A stretch of DNA of 64,000 bases from Corallococcus silvisoli (GCF_009909145.1 NZ_JAAAPJ010000007.1:372001-436000), one strand, 5' to 3'; positions 10,864 through 18,651 are shown, counted from the stretch's first letter. A program made the numbers and translations. Notes: generated from the sequence alone by a model not told the origin.

Positions 10864-10878
10864 GCCTGCGAGGTGAAT

Positions 10879-10896
10879 CATGACCCATGGGTCGTG
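10879..10896. promoter_or_regulatory. Palindrome upstream of the Cys-rich lipoprotein gene
   Basis: GACCCATGGGTC is a perfect 12-bp palindrome, extended to 18 bp with one mismatched pair. It begins 16 bp upstream of the lipoprotein start, a suitable place for an operator. The binding protein is unknown. Confidence 0.35.
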
Positions 10897-10905
10897 GACC
10901 ATGGA

Positions 10906-10936
10906 ACGTGAGTGAAACAGCGTGTTTCACCCACGT
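10906..10936. promoter_or_regulatory. Long inverted repeat between the ALDH operon end and the lipoprotein gene
   Basis: Arms 10906-10919 and 10923-10936 pair over 14 bp with one mismatch and a 3-nt GCG loop; the inner GTGAAACA/TGTTTCAC arms are perfect. It could be an operator for the lipoprotein gene or an RNA hairpin ending leftward transcription from the ALDH operon. No U-tract makes a simple terminator less likely. Confidence 0.45.
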
Positions 10937-11001
10937 GAACCACACCGTTTTCGCCCTGTATCCGGGCAACCCCTGAGCCGCTGAACACGACTCGTGGGAA
11001 T

Positions 11002-11031
11002 TATTCGAACAGCTTGCTCGCGAGCCGCGCC
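11002..11031. repeat. 30-bp direct repeat, distal copy (ALDH 3' end duplicate)
   Basis: Identical over 30 bp to 11857-11886, which encodes the last residues and part of the stop codon of the second aldehyde dehydrogenase. It contains the 10-bp palindrome GCTCGCGAGC. This copy is followed on the minus strand by its own stop codon (TAA). It marks the far border of the 855-bp nucleotidyltransferase cassette. Confidence 0.9.
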
Positions 11032-11033
11032 CG

Positions 11034-11639
11034 CTAGGAAATGCCGAGCTCTTGGAGCAGGGGCTGGAGCTCAGGCCAAAGCTTGTTGCGCTCGCAGACG
11101 TCACGAAGCTCCGCGACATCCAGATGTGGCCGGTTGCGCTCCAGCAACTCCATGACGTCGGCCTTCGACTTCCATCCGCCCGCGAAGAGCTTCAAGGCGA
11201 TGAGATGCGCGAGGCCGACAACTCGAAGACGGCTGCCCGCGTTCAAGGGCAAGGAGGCGGACTGGATTGCCTCCTGCGCGAGCAGGGTGTTGTCCTTCGC
11301 GCCGGGCCAGGGGTTCTGGAAGTTCACGATCTCGATGGTTTCGAAATCCGCTCCCGAAACGCGTAGGACGCCGCCCAGGGGATCATCCGCATCGGGGTAG
11401 CTGAGGTCGGTCTCGAAACCCTCCTGCCTCAGGACTTCGTCGAGCTGACGAAATCGCGGGAAGGGGTTGATGTTGATGGCCAGATCGAAGTCTTCCGTCT
11501 GCCGGGGGTAGTAGTGAACGGCCAGCGCGATTGCGCCAATGACCGCGGCGTGGATGCCATGCTGCTCCAGGACTCCGACCACGTGCTCCGCGACCTCGAG
11601 CGTCCGCTCCTGCCTGTTGGCACCCACTGCGTCACTCAT
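11034..11639 (-). CDS. Nucleotidyltransferase-fold protein (AbiEii/DUF6036-like)
   Basis: 201 aa. The N-terminal half has the minimal nucleotidyltransferase layout: a helix, IGAIALAVHYYPRQTEDFDLAI with the acidic pair DFD, then about 100 residues ending in a helical region (LAHLIALKLFAGGWKSKADV) typical of AbiEii/DUF6036-like proteins. Such proteins are often toxins or partners in two-gene modules. The start overlaps the stop of the 68-aa upstream gene by 4 bp (ATGA), which implies translational coupling. Codon use is visibly less GC-biased than in the flanking genes. Together with the flanking 30-bp direct repeats, this suggests horizontal acquisition. The toxin role is inference. Confidence 0.75.
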   Translation of the reverse strand: MSDAVGANRQERTLEVAEHVVGVLEQHGIHAAVIGAIALAVHYYPRQTEDFDLAININPFPRFRQLDEVLRQEGFETDLSYPDADDPLGGVLRVSGADFETIEIVNFQNPWPGAKDNTLLAQEAIQSASLPLNAGSRLRVVGLAHLIALKLFAGGWKSKADVMELLERNRPHLDVAELRDVCERNKLWPELQPLLQELGIS

Positions 11640-11842
11640 CGGGGAGCACCAGGGTCCGGCTTCTCGGTACGCGCAGGCGTGATGTAACGCATCCGCTCCT
11701 TGAGGCTGAGCGCGAGCAGCACGCGCTCCCGGGGCGTCATCGCGGCCAGTCGCTCGAACTGAAGCCTGCGGGCCGCGTCCGCGCTCTTGCTGGGTCGCTG
11801 CCCATACAAGCCTCGAGGTGGTGGTGCGTGTTCGGAGCTCAT
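11636..11842 (-). CDS. Small partner protein of the nucleotidyltransferase
   Basis: 68 aa from the ATG at 11842, which has GGAAGG a few bases upstream; an in-frame ATG at 11854 would add four residues. The sequence is charged and predicted helical in its second half (AARRLQFERLAAMTPRERVL). I recognise no domain. It begins 13 bp after the aldehyde dehydrogenase stop and is coupled by ATGA to the nucleotidyltransferase. Size and position suit an antitoxin or adaptor, but nothing in the sequence proves this. Confidence 0.65.
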   Translation of the reverse strand: MSSEHAPPPRGLYGQRPSKSADAARRLQFERLAAMTPRERVLLALSLKERMRYITPARTEKPDPGAPR

Positions 11843-11855
11843 CGTGCCTTCCATC

Positions 11856-13295
11856 CTATTCGAACAGCTTGCTCGCGAGCCGCGCCAGCCGCTGCGCCTT
11901 GCCCCGGTACGGCGGGAAGAACAGGTTCGTGAAGGCCGTGCGGCCCTGGCGCACCACCGCGCGCTCGTGGCTGAAGGCCTTGAAGCCCGTCTCGCCGTGG
12001 TACGCGCCCAGCCCGCTCTGCCCGACACCGCCAAACGGCAGGTGAGGGTTCACGTTGTGCAACACCACGTTGTTCACCACCGTGCCGCCCGCGCTCGTCT
12101 CCTTCAGCAGGCGCTCCACCGTCGCCTCCTGCTGGCTGAAGACATACAGGGCCAGCGGCTTGCCCCCCGCGCGCACCTGCGTCACCACCTCATCCAGTGA
12201 CTCGAAGCGGAGCACCGGCAGCAGCGGCCCGAAGATCTCCTCCTCCATCACCGGCGACTCCGGCGTCACATCTGCCAGCACCGTGGGCGCGATGTAGCGC
12301 GTCTCCGCGTGCACGCCGCCGCCCACCACCACCCGCGCCCCTGCCGCCACGGAGGCGTCCATGAGCCCGCACACGCGCCGGAACGCGCCGTCATCCACCA
12401 TCCGGCAGAAGTCCGGCGTCGCCCGCCGCGCCTCCTCCGTCTTCCCGTAGAAGCGCTCCAGCGCGGCCTTCAGCCCCGTGAGCAGCGCCTCCTCCCTCGA
12501 CGCGTGCACCCAGACATGGTCCGGCGCGATGCACGTCTGCCCCGCGTTGAGGAACTTCCCCCAGACGATCCGCTCCGCCGCCGCGTCCACGTCCGCTGAC
12601 GCATCCACGATGACCGGCGACTTCCCACCCAGCTCCAGCGTCACCCCCGCCAGGTGCCGCGCCGCCGCCTCCATCACCCGCCGCCCCACGCGCGGTCCCC
12701 CCGTGAAGAAGAAGTGGTCGAACGGCAGCCGCAACAGCGCCTCGCCCACCGCGGGACCGCCCTCCACCAGCGCCACCTCGTCCGCCGGGAACACGTCCCG
12801 CAGGAGCTGCGCCAGGAAGCGCGCCGTGCCCGGCGTCTTCTCACTGGCCTTGCACAGCACCGCGTTGCCCGCCGCCACCGCCGCCACCAGCGGCGACACC
12901 AGCAGGTGGAACGGGTAGTTCCACGGCGCCAGGATGAGCACCACGCCCTTGGGCTCCGCGTGCACCTCGCTCTTCGTGCCCGCGAGCAGCAGCGGCGCGC
13001 CCACCTTGCGCGGCTTCATCCACGCCTTCAGGTGCTTCTGCACGTGCGCCAGCTCCAGCAGCACCGGGAGGATCTCCGTCGCCTCCACCTCCGCCGCCGG
13101 CTTGTGGAAGTCCTCGTGCAGCGCGTCCGCCAGCTCCTCCCGCCGCTCCAGCAGCAGCGTCTTGAGCTTCTCCAGTCGCGCGAGGCGCTCCTTCGGCCCT
13201 GTCTTCGCCAGCTCCCAACGGCGCGCCTGCAAACGGTCGAACACCGTCTGCAGGTCGCTGGGGACCAGGGCCTCTTCCACTGACACCACGCGCAT
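11856..13295 (-). CDS. Aldehyde dehydrogenase (ALDH3-like), second of a tandem pair
   Basis: NAD(P)-dependent oxidation of an aldehyde to the acid, 479 aa. The catalytic Cys is C255 in NAGQTCIAPD; the general base Glu lies in TLELGGKSP; the cofactor-binding APWNYPF and FTGGPRVG motifs are present. The short length and lack of an N-terminal extension fit the ALDH3/coniferyl- or fatty-aldehyde group. It lies 27 bp downstream of a close paralogue (13323-14786) and behind a TetR gene, so a single leftward operon is likely. Its 3' end is the site of the cassette with 30-bp repeats. The substrate is not apparent. Confidence 0.9.
   Translation of the reverse strand: MRVVSVEEALVPSDLQTVFDRLQARRWELAKTGPKERLARLEKLKTLLLERREELADALHEDFHKPAAEVEATEILPVLLELAHVQKHLKAWMKPRKVGAPLLLAGTKSEVHAEPKGVVLILAPWNYPFHLLVSPLVAAVAAGNAVLCKASEKTPGTARFLAQLLRDVFPADEVALVEGGPAVGEALLRLPFDHFFFTGGPRVGRRVMEAAARHLAGVTLELGGKSPVIVDASADVDAAAERIVWGKFLNAGQTCIAPDHVWVHASREEALLTGLKAALERFYGKTEEARRATPDFCRMVDDGAFRRVCGLMDASVAAGARVVVGGGVHAETRYIAPTVLADVTPESPVMEEEIFGPLLPVLRFESLDEVVTQVRAGGKPLALYVFSQQEATVERLLKETSAGGTVVNNVVLHNVNPHLPFGGVGQSGLGAYHGETGFKAFSHERAVVRQGRTAFTNLFFPPYRGKAQRLARLASKLFE
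11857..11886. repeat. 30-bp direct repeat, proximal copy (within ALDH 3' end)
   Basis: Forms the final codons of the downstream aldehyde dehydrogenase and is exactly repeated at 11002-11031. The inner GCTCGCGAGC is self-complementary. Together the two copies bound the two-gene nucleotidyltransferase cassette. Confidence 0.9.
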
Positions 13296-13322
13296 GCCGG
13301 TCCTCTCTTCCCGCTCCCGGAC

Positions 13323-14786
13323 CTACTCCAGCATCCGGGTCGCGCGGGAGGCCCACTCCTGGGCCTTTCCCCGATACGGCGGGAAGAACACCGAAGCCAG
13401 CGACTTCATCCACTGGACCATCACCGCCCGCTCGTGGCTGAACGTCTTGAAGCCGTAGTGCCCGTGGTAGTTCCCCAGCCCGCTCATCCCCACCCCGCCA
13501 AACGGCAGGTTCGGGTTCGCCACGTGGATGAGCACGTTGTTCACCACCACCCCGCCCGACGTCGTATGGGCGAGCACCTCCTCCACCACCTTCGAGTCCT
13601 GCGCGAACACGTAGAGCGCCAGCGGCTTCCCGCCTTCGTGGATGTGCGCGTAGATCTCCTCGCGCCGCTCGTACGTCAGCACCGGCAACACCGGCCCGAA
13701 GATCTCCGCCTCCATGATGGGCATCGCCGTCGTCACCCCGGACAACACCGTGGGCGCCACGTACCGCGACGGCCCGTCCGCCGTGCCGCCCGCCTCCACC
13801 CTCGCCCCTGCGGCGACCGTGCGGTCCAGCACCTCCTTGAGCCGCTTCCAGGCGGCCGGATCCACCACCCGCGCGAAGTCCGGGCTGGCCTGCCGCTCCG
13901 CCTCCGTCGCCCCGTAGAAGCGCGTCAGCACCGCCTTGAGCGCCTCCAGGAACGCCTGCTGCTTCGACGCCGGCACGTAGATGTAGTCCGGCGCCACGCA
14001 CGTCTGGCCCGCGTTCACGAACTTGCCCCACGCCAGCGCCTCCGCCGCCGCCGTCAGGTTCGCGGACTCGTCGATGATGACCGGCGACTTGCCCCCCAGC
14101 TCCAGCGTCACGCTGGAGAGGAACTTCGTCGCCGCCGCCATCACCTTGCGGCCGATGTGCGGGTTGCCCGTGAAGAAGAAGTGGTCGAACGGCTGCTGGA
14201 GCAGCGCCTCAGCCACCTCCGCGCCCCCCTCGAACGCCGCCACCTCGTTCTCCGGGAACACGTCCCGCACCAGCTGCGCCAGGAAGCGCGAGGTGTGCGG
14301 CGTCTTCTCACTGGGCTTGAGCATCACCGCGTTGCCCGCCGCCACCGCCGCGATGAGCGGCGCGGCCAGGAGCTGGAACGGGTAGTTCCACGGCGACAGG
14401 ATGAGCACCACGCCCTTCGCCTCGAAGCGCACGTGGCTGGACGCGCCCTTGAGCGTCAGCGGCGTCGCCACCCGCTTGGGCTTCATCCACGCCTTCAGGT
14501 GCTTCACCGTGTGGTTCAGCTCCTCCAGCGTCGGGTGGATCTCCGTCAGCTCCACCTCCACCGCCGGCTTGCGGAAGTCCTGATGGATGGCCTCCGCCAG
14601 CTGCTCGCGGCGCGCGATGATGGCCTCGCGCAGCTTGCGCAGCCGCGCGATGCGCTCCGCCGCCGTGCCGCGCGACAGGTTCCAGCGGTTCGCGCGCTGC
14701 GACTCGAACACCGAACGGATGCGGTCGATTTCAGCGGTGGGCTTCGGAAGGAGGGACGCGACGGCTTCCAGCATGACGGGCTCCAT
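13323..14786 (-). CDS. Aldehyde dehydrogenase (ALDH3-like), first of a tandem pair
   Basis: 487 aa, strongly similar along its length to the next gene, so the pair arose by tandem duplication. Catalytic Cys is C263 in NAGQTCVAPD, with TLELGGKSP and SPWNYPF as cofactor and active-site motifs. The C-terminal PFGGVGMSGLGNYHG signature is intact. It sits 27 bp after the TetR regulator, which is the probable controller. Two similar enzymes may cover different chain lengths of fatty or aromatic aldehydes; this is inference. Confidence 0.9.
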   Translation of the reverse strand: MEPVMLEAVASLLPKPTAEIDRIRSVFESQRANRWNLSRGTAAERIARLRKLREAIIARREQLAEAIHQDFRKPAVEVELTEIHPTLEELNHTVKHLKAWMKPKRVATPLTLKGASSHVRFEAKGVVLILSPWNYPFQLLAAPLIAAVAAGNAVMLKPSEKTPHTSRFLAQLVRDVFPENEVAAFEGGAEVAEALLQQPFDHFFFTGNPHIGRKVMAAATKFLSSVTLELGGKSPVIIDESANLTAAAEALAWGKFVNAGQTCVAPDYIYVPASKQQAFLEALKAVLTRFYGATEAERQASPDFARVVDPAAWKRLKEVLDRTVAAGARVEAGGTADGPSRYVAPTVLSGVTTAMPIMEAEIFGPVLPVLTYERREEIYAHIHEGGKPLALYVFAQDSKVVEEVLAHTTSGGVVVNNVLIHVANPNLPFGGVGMSGLGNYHGHYGFKTFSHERAVMVQWMKSLASVFFPPYRGKAQEWASRATRMLE

Positions 14787-14813
14787 TTTGGATTCGGAAG
14801 AAGACGGGTGGGG

Positions 14814-15488
14814 TCAACGGGCCTCGAGCCCGCGAAGGAGGGTGGTGATGGCCGCCGTCAGCTCGGCGGTGAAGTCCACGCGCAGCGGCGCCATGTGCGG
14901 CAGCGTCAGCACCTCGCGCGCCACGGGCGCGATGTCCGCCATCTGCCGCAGCCCCGTCATCAGCGCGTGCACGTGGCGGATGAGCCGCCCCGCCGTGTCC
15001 GGCGTGAGGAAGGGCAGCCGCTCCTGGAGCAGCGCCGCCGTCGTCCCCATGGACACGAGCACCCGCTCCTTGAACGCCTGGGCCTGCTCCACCGACACGT
15101 TCTGCTCCAGCACCGTCTGCATCAGCGCCAGCAGCCGGGTGAACGTCTCCTCCCCCTCCAGCGACGCCGCCACCGTGCGCGCCAGCCGGGGCCCGGTCCA
15201 TTCCCCCCCGCCTTCGGAGAGCCGCCCGTTCAGCTTCGCGAACCACGCGGTGAGCAGGTCGTCCAGGAGCGCCAGGAACAGCGCCTCCTTCGTCGGGAAG
15301 TAGAGGAACACCGTCCCCTTCGCCAGCCCCGTCCGCGCCGCCACGTCCGCCATCTTCACCTCGGCGAAGGACGTGGCCTCGAACAGCGCCCGCGCCGCGT
15401 CCAGCAGCTCCCGCCGCCGCGCTTCCTTGTCCGAGTCCCGCCGCGCCCTCGGCGGAACCCCCTTCTTCGCCGCCAGTGCCGCCACCAT
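14814..15488 (-). CDS. TetR-family repressor of the aldehyde dehydrogenase operon
   Basis: 224 aa. The N-terminal HTH covers about residues 25-70: DAARALFEATSF, MADVAARTGLAKGTVFLYFP and TKEALFLALLDDL are textbook TetR motifs. The remainder is the helical ligand-binding domain. The gene is first in the leftward TetR-ALDH-ALDH operon. Two copies of a TGACCGCCGGTCA palindrome lie just upstream of its start, so it probably represses itself and both dehydrogenases and is released by an aldehyde or related ligand. Confidence 0.9.
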   Translation of the reverse strand: MVAALAAKKGVPPRARRDSDKEARRRELLDAARALFEATSFAEVKMADVAARTGLAKGTVFLYFPTKEALFLALLDDLLTAWFAKLNGRLSEGGGEWTGPRLARTVAASLEGEETFTRLLALMQTVLEQNVSVEQAQAFKERVLVSMGTTAALLQERLPFLTPDTAGRLIRHVHALMTGLRQMADIAPVAREVLTLPHMAPLRVDFTAELTAAITTLLRGLEAR

Positions 15489-15501
15489 GACCCTCGGTTA
15501 A

Positions 15502-15516
15502 ATGACCGCCGGTCAT
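15502..15516. promoter_or_regulatory. TetR operator copy 1
   Basis: ATGACCGCCGGTCAT is a perfect 15-bp palindrome centred on C15509, 14 bp upstream of the TetR start codon. Confidence 0.75.
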
Positions 15517-15525
15517 TCGTCAAGC

Positions 15526-15538
15526 TGACCGCCGGTCA
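15526..15538. promoter_or_regulatory. TetR operator copy 2
   Basis: TGACCGCCGGTCA repeats the core of copy 1. The centres are 23 bp apart, about two helical turns, so two dimers could bind the same face. Confidence 0.75.
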
Positions 15539-15611
15539 TCCATCCACCGGTGGACGGTGCAAGGGCACGGGGGGATGGAGTCATGTAATCCAATGTGAGA
15601 CTCTGGGTGAC

Positions 15612-16241
15612 ATGATGAGACCCATCGACGCGGAGCTGCTGGCGGGGCGCGCGCTGTACCAGGAGGTGGTGCTGCGCAAGCTGGCGCACGCCCGCGAGTC
15701 GGTGTGGATGGCCACGGCCAACGTGAAGGCGATGTACGTGGAGCGGGCGGCGGGGCGGTTCGTGCCGCTGCTGGAGGTGCTGGACGGGCTGGCCGCGCGG
15801 GGCGTGGCGCTGCGGCTGTTGCACGCGGAGCTGCCCAGCCGTCCGTTCCGGGCCGCGTTCGACGCGCGCTCGCGGCTGGTGAAGGGCGGGCTGGAGCTGA
15901 AGGTGTGCCCGCGCGTGCACTTCAAGGCGGTGGTGGTGGACGGGGCGTGGGTCTACCTGGGCAGCGCCAACCTCACCGGCGCGGGGCTGGGCGCCAAGGG
16001 GGAGGACGTCCGCAACTTCGAGATGGGCTTCGTCACGGAGGACTTCGACACCATCGACCGGACCACGGCGCTCTTCGACGCGGTGTGGAGCGGCGCCGAG
16101 TGCCGAGGCTGCCGGCTGCGCTCGGTGTGTCCTGACCCCATCTTGCCCTCCGGCGTGGGACAGGCGAAGAAACGGGGGCGGGATGCGGTGCGCCTGGGCA
16201 AGGCCCGGCGCCTGCGTCGCCCACGGGAGGACTCGACATGA
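15612..16241 (+). CDS. Phospholipase-D-like protein with a single HKD motif and Cys tail
   Basis: 209 aa from the ATG at 15612; the frame is open far upstream but only as a shadow of the TetR and ALDH genes. One PLD motif is visible near residue 103: HFKAVVVDGAWVYLGSANLT. A single motif implies a dimeric enzyme. After it, CRGCRLRSVCPD gives a Cys cluster that could bind metal, followed by a basic tail. It might cleave phosphodiesters in nucleic acid or lipid. The stop overlaps the GST start by 4 bp (ATGA), so the two are translationally coupled. Confidence 0.8.
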   Translation: MMRPIDAELLAGRALYQEVVLRKLAHARESVWMATANVKAMYVERAAGRFVPLLEVLDGLAARGVALRLLHAELPSRPFRAAFDARSRLVKGGLELKVCPRVHFKAVVVDGAWVYLGSANLTGAGLGAKGEDVRNFEMGFVTEDFDTIDRTTALFDAVWSGAECRGCRLRSVCPDPILPSGVGQAKKRGRDAVRLGKARRLRRPREDST

Positions 16242-16846
16242 AGCTGTACTACGCGCCTCGCACGCGCTCGACGCGTCCGCGCTGGCTGCTGGAGGAGCTG
16301 GGCGTGCCGTACGAGCTGGTCCGCGTGGACCTGGCCCAGGGCGCGCACAAGCAGCCTGACTATCTCCAGCACGTCCACCCGCTGGGCTTCGTGCCCGCGC
16401 TGGAGGACGGCGGGCAGGTCTTCATGGAGTCCACCGCGCACCTGCTCCACCTGGCGGACCGCTTCCCGCAGAAGGGCCTGGCGCCGGAGCCCGGCTCCCC
16501 CGAGCGCGCCGCCTACTACCAGTGGATGGCCTTCGCGATGACCACGCTGGAGCCGCCGCTGGAGGCCTTCCTCGAACACACCCAGTCCCTGCCGGAGGCC
16601 CAGCGCGTCCCCGCCCTCGCCGAGCGCGCCGTGCAGCGCTTCACCGACGCGGCGCGGGTGCTGGACGCGCGGCTCGAGGGACGTGAGTTCGTCGCGGGTT
16701 CGCGCTTCAGCGCGGCGGACGTGCTCGTGGCGTCCATCCTCGCGTGGGCCGGCTCCCTGGGCCGGACGAAGGACTTCCCGGGGCTGCAGGCGTACGCGAG
16801 GCGCCAGCTCGCGCGTCCCGCCGCGCAGCGGGCCCGCGCGGACTAG
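16238..16846 (+). CDS. Glutathione S-transferase family protein
   Basis: 202 aa. The N-terminal thioredoxin-like domain (1-80) contains YYAPRTRSTRPRWLLEELG with the active-site Ser/Thr region, the cis-Pro in GFVPALED and the ES motif (MESTAHLL) that binds the glutathione gamma-glutamyl group. The C-terminal all-helical domain has FSAADVLVASILAW, the N-capping box region. It probably conjugates or reduces electrophiles, or acts as an isomerase. Its 4-bp overlap with the PLD-like gene indicates an operon. Confidence 0.87.
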   Translation: MKLYYAPRTRSTRPRWLLEELGVPYELVRVDLAQGAHKQPDYLQHVHPLGFVPALEDGGQVFMESTAHLLHLADRFPQKGLAPEPGSPERAAYYQWMAFAMTTLEPPLEAFLEHTQSLPEAQRVPALAERAVQRFTDAARVLDARLEGREFVAGSRFSAADVLVASILAWAGSLGRTKDFPGLQAYARRQLARPAAQRARAD

Positions 16847-16853
16847 GCCCGGG

Positions 16854-18251
16854 GTGACGGCTTCGGATCCACAAGCGCGGGAGGCCGTGGACGGCGACGT
16901 CCTGGCCCGGCAGCGGGTGCGACGGCGCACCTATTGGTGGTGCGCGCTGCTCATCGCCCTGGGCGCCCTGGCGCATCCGCTGGTGCTGGGCGGCGTGCAT
17001 CCTCCGTTCTTCCTGGCGCACCTGGTGTGGGCCGGGACGTTCGTGGTGCTGGGCGCGCTCGTGGGCGTGGGCCGGCTCCGCCCTCCGCTGAGCGGCATCG
17101 CGGCGGGCGTGGTGAGCCTCTCCGCGCTCACGGCGAGCATCCACGCCACCGGCGGCCTGGAGAGCCCGCTGTTCTCCGCCTTCTACACGGTGCCGCTCTT
17201 CGTCACGGTCTTCACCCCGGGCCAGCGGCTGCCGGTGTGGACCGCCATCGGGGGCACGCTGGCGGCGGTGGTGCTGATGACGTGGCTGGCGCACGCGCCC
17301 GTGTCGGCGGTCATCAGCCAGTCCATCAGCCTCAGCTTCGTGTTCCTGGTGGCCGCGCACGGCGCGGAGACCTTCCGCCGCCTGCGCGGCGCCGAGCGCA
17401 CCGCGCACCAGGAGCGCGTGGAGGCCCTGCGCCAGCTGGCGGACAGCGAGTCGCGCCGCGCGCGCGTGGAGCGGCAGCGCGCGGAGGTGGAGCGGCTGGT
17501 GGTGGTGGGGCAGTTGGCCGCGGGCGTGGCCCACGAGGTGAACAACCCGCTCGCGTACGTGAAGTCGAACCTGCGCTACCTCCAGGAGGAGTGGGCGGAG
17601 GGCGCCCCCGAGGACATGGACGACGTGCGCCGCGTGCTGGAGGAGACGCAGCAGGGCGTGATGCGCATCCAGCAGATCGTCACCGACCTGCGCCAGTTCT
17701 CCCGCGAGGCCCCCGACGGCGCGGAGTCCTGCGACGTCGCGGAGACGCTGGCCGAGGCGCAGCGGCTGGCCTCGGTGCGCCTGCGGAGCCTGGGCGTGGT
17801 GGAGCGCGACGTGGCGCAGGGCCTGGCCCCCGCGCGCGTCACGGCCCGCCACCTGGTGCAGGTGCTGGTGAACCTGCTGCTCAACGCCGCGGACGCGCTG
17901 GAGTCCGCGCGCCCCAGCCGCCCCGCGCGCGTGGTGCTGCGCGCGCGCATGGACGACGGCCGCGTGAGGGTGGAGGTGGAGGACAACGGTCCGGGCATCC
18001 CCGAGGCCGCGATGGCTCGCCTCTTCGAGCCCTTCTTCACCACGAAGCCGCCCGGCAAGGGCACCGGCCTGGGGCTGGCGCTGTGCCGCGACTACGTGGC
18101 CCGCGCGGGCGGGACGCTGGAGGCGGAGAACCGCGCGGAGGGCGGTGCGCGCTTCATCCTCCGGCTGCCCACCGCGGGCACGGCGTGCCCCCCGGTCCGC
18201 CGCGAACCGCCCGCGCCCGTGGAGGCGGACGCGGAGCCCGTGGCCGAATAG
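16854..18251 (+). CDS. Membrane-bound sensor histidine kinase
   Basis: 465 aa from the GTG at 16854, 8 bp after the GST stop; a GTG at 16887 is an alternative. Residues about 25-180 are hydrophobic with five to six predicted membrane segments (for example WWCALLIALGALAHPLVLG). A charged linker leads to HisKA with the phospho-acceptor His near residue 227 in GVAHEVNNPLAY. The HATPase_c domain has NLLLNAADAL, DNGPGIP and GTGLGLALC. The C-terminus is a short Pro-rich tail. No cognate regulator is adjacent. Confidence 0.9.
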   Translation: MTASDPQAREAVDGDVLARQRVRRRTYWWCALLIALGALAHPLVLGGVHPPFFLAHLVWAGTFVVLGALVGVGRLRPPLSGIAAGVVSLSALTASIHATGGLESPLFSAFYTVPLFVTVFTPGQRLPVWTAIGGTLAAVVLMTWLAHAPVSAVISQSISLSFVFLVAAHGAETFRRLRGAERTAHQERVEALRQLADSESRRARVERQRAEVERLVVVGQLAAGVAHEVNNPLAYVKSNLRYLQEEWAEGAPEDMDDVRRVLEETQQGVMRIQQIVTDLRQFSREAPDGAESCDVAETLAEAQRLASVRLRSLGVVERDVAQGLAPARVTARHLVQVLVNLLLNAADALESARPSRPARVVLRARMDDGRVRVEVEDNGPGIPEAAMARLFEPFFTTKPPGKGTGLGLALCRDYVARAGGTLEAENRAEGGARFILRLPTAGTACPPVRREPPAPVEADAEPVAE

Positions 18252-18276
18252 CGCTCCCCCCGGCGCGAGCCTTCGC

Positions 18277-18651
18277 TCATCGCTCCAGCGCGTGCGCCAC
18301 CTGCCCCAGGAGCCGCAGCCGCGGGGAGTCCAGCTTGCGCACGGTGCGCAGCAGGCGGCGCACCTCGGGGCGCTCGCGGTACTCCGGCGGATCCTCCGAC
18401 AGCTGCGGCGCGCCGTCCTCCGTCACCGCCGCCGTCGCGCTCAGCCCGAGCAACACGTCCGACGAGCAGTTGAGCACGAGGCACAGCTTCCGCAGCGTCC
18501 GGACGCTCGGCAACATGTGCCCGCGCTCCAGCCGCCCGTACACCTCCGTGGCGATGCCCACGCGCTCGGCGACATCGGCCTGCGTCAGCTCCAGGCGCTG
18601 CCGGGAGGCGCGCACCGCGTTTCCAATAAGGGTTGCCAGTCGTTGTTCCAT
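18277..18651 (-). CDS. XRE-family helix-turn-helix regulator
   Basis: 124 aa. The Cro/CI-type HTH covers residues about 8-65: LELTQADVAERVGIATEVYGRLERGHMLPS is the two-helix core, and VRTLRKLCLVLNCSSDVLLG closes the domain. The C-terminal half is charged and may mediate dimerisation. I set the start at the ATG at 18651 because the longer frame to 18930 shows no homology. It converges on the membrane kinase gene. Targets are unknown; an inverted repeat about 28-70 bp upstream may be its own operator. Confidence 0.8.
   Translation of the reverse strand: MEQRLATLIGNAVRASRQRLELTQADVAERVGIATEVYGRLERGHMLPSVRTLRKLCLVLNCSSDVLLGLSATAAVTEDGAPQLSEDPPEYRERPEVRRLLRTVRKLDSPRLRLLGQVAHALER

Noticed and set aside
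11002..11886. Insertion sequence
   Set aside because: No transposase, no terminal inverted repeats at the borders, and the repeat is a 30-bp piece of the host gene, much longer than usual target duplications.
13434..15611. N-terminal extension of the PLD-like gene frame (open from 13434)
   Set aside because: The added 726 residues lie antisense to the ALDH and TetR genes; homology to PLD-like proteins begins only at the ATG at 15612.
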